Shown piece by piece: positions 43,714-44,037 of a DNA stretch of 44,037 bases. The position numbers and the translations under genes are program-made. The first letter of the stretch is position 1; every line of letters starts with the position of its first letter. The notes below the pieces were generated by a model. It had not been told where the DNA came from and searched no databases. It worked only from the letters and a program-made list of their open reading frames with translations. The stretch comes from Pseudomonadota bacterium (GTDB lineage Bacteria; Desulfobacterota; Anaeroferrophillalia; Anaeroferrophillales; Tharpellaceae), in NCBI GenBank assembly GCA_015486445.1, contig WFRT01000177.1, positions 1 to 44,037 of the forward strand, in the 5' to 3' direction.

Positions 43714-44037
43714 TCAAGACTGGCTGTCACGGGCGGCTGCCACGGGGATCGGCTCATTGACAAGATCACTTTCGACGGTAGCGATAAAACTGTGTACCAG
43801 GGTGCTGGTTACCCGGCGAATGGCCTTGGCCACGAGTTTGCGATATTCCTGCTCGGCATACATGCTTTCGGGGGTAACCTCGACCTCGGAACGGTTGCTC
43901 CACAGCAGGCGCCCGGTCTTGGCGTCCTGGACCATGATCCGGATCTGGACTACGGCCCGCGGCACCTTGCCGCCGTTGTGCGCCAGGTAGGCCGTCCCGA
44001 CCCCGGCCAGGCCCCAGAGGGTGGTATTCAAGGCATG
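43714..44037 (-). CDS. Partial gene: envelope-type protein, 3' end only
   Basis: The last 107 codons of a gene whose start lies beyond the window edge. Visible features are GLAGVGTAYLAHN, then RIMVQDAKTGRLLWSNRSEVEVTPE and a helical LVAKAIRRVTSTLVHSFIA. The VQDAKTGRLLWS strand pattern resembles small outer-membrane lipoproteins, but no family is claimed. It ends next to the ASH-repeat gene on the same strand. Confidence 0.6.
   Translation of the reverse strand, partial: HALNTTLWGLAGVGTAYLAHNGGKVPRAVVQIRIMVQDAKTGRLLWSNRSEVEVTPESMYAEQEYRKLVAKAIRRVTSTLVHSFIATVESDLVNEPIPVAAARDSQS

Overview
The window comes from a GC-rich, Gram-negative, didermic bacterium, most probably a member of the Desulfobacterota (former Deltaproteobacteria). 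The evidence is the chromosomal neighbourhoods: rplM-rpsI followed by argC, ilvB, ilvN, ilvC, psd, pssA, leuA, leuC, leuD and asd on one strand; carD, a PIN/TRAM gene and fused ispDF; Tol-Pal genes; and pilMNOPQ. Genus and species cannot be read from the sequence alone. No rRNA, tRNA, CRISPR array or intact transposase was found.

Layout. 1-3.2 kb (minus): a YebG-like gene overlaps modA, modB and modC, a molybdate-type ABC transporter whose binding protein appears circularly permuted. 3.4-5.8 kb (minus): an AsmA-family protein and a 4-oxalocrotonate tautomerase-like protein, separated by a 240-bp repeat element. 6.0-12.2 kb (plus): a compact six-gene unit with its own candidate promoter and a strong terminator. 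It encodes a helical (HEAT-like) protein, a lid-less Hsp70-like protein with an erased phosphate-1 motif, a 70-aa protein, a Ycf46-like AAA ATPase, a DUF1257 (Ycf35-like) protein and a DUF2997 protein. This is the best candidate for an undescribed system. 12.2-24.4 kb (minus): branched-chain amino acid, arginine and phosphatidylethanolamine synthesis plus ribosomal proteins L13 and S9. leuB is missing, and repeat ends mark several junctions. 24.5-28.1 kb: bioF and bioB (minus), rlmE (plus), and prepilin peptidase pilD (minus). 28.2-40.4 kb (plus): carD, PIN/TRAM, ispDF, tolA, tolB, pal, cpoB, then pilM-N-O-P-Q. 40.4-41.0 kb: a gene-poor patch with a TTATGT repeat cluster. 41.1-44.0 kb (minus): a large exported ASH-repeat protein and the 3' end of another gene that runs off the window.

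How the genes work together. The mod genes import an oxyanion. ilvBN, ilvC, leuA, leuCD and asd make valine, leucine, isoleucine and aspartate-family precursors. pssA and psd make phosphatidylethanolamine. bioFB perform the first and last steps of the dedicated biotin ring pathway. ispDF makes isoprenoid precursors. Tol-Pal-CpoB maintain the outer membrane. PilD and PilMNOPQ serve a type IV pilus or related export machine whose pilins and motors lie elsewhere. The Hsp70-like/AAA unit looks like a dedicated cytoplasmic protein-remodelling complex; its substrate is unknown.

A family of foldback repeats (two full 240-bp copies, one partial and three single ends) is scattered between genes from 5 to 23 kb and looks like a non-autonomous mobile element (MITE).
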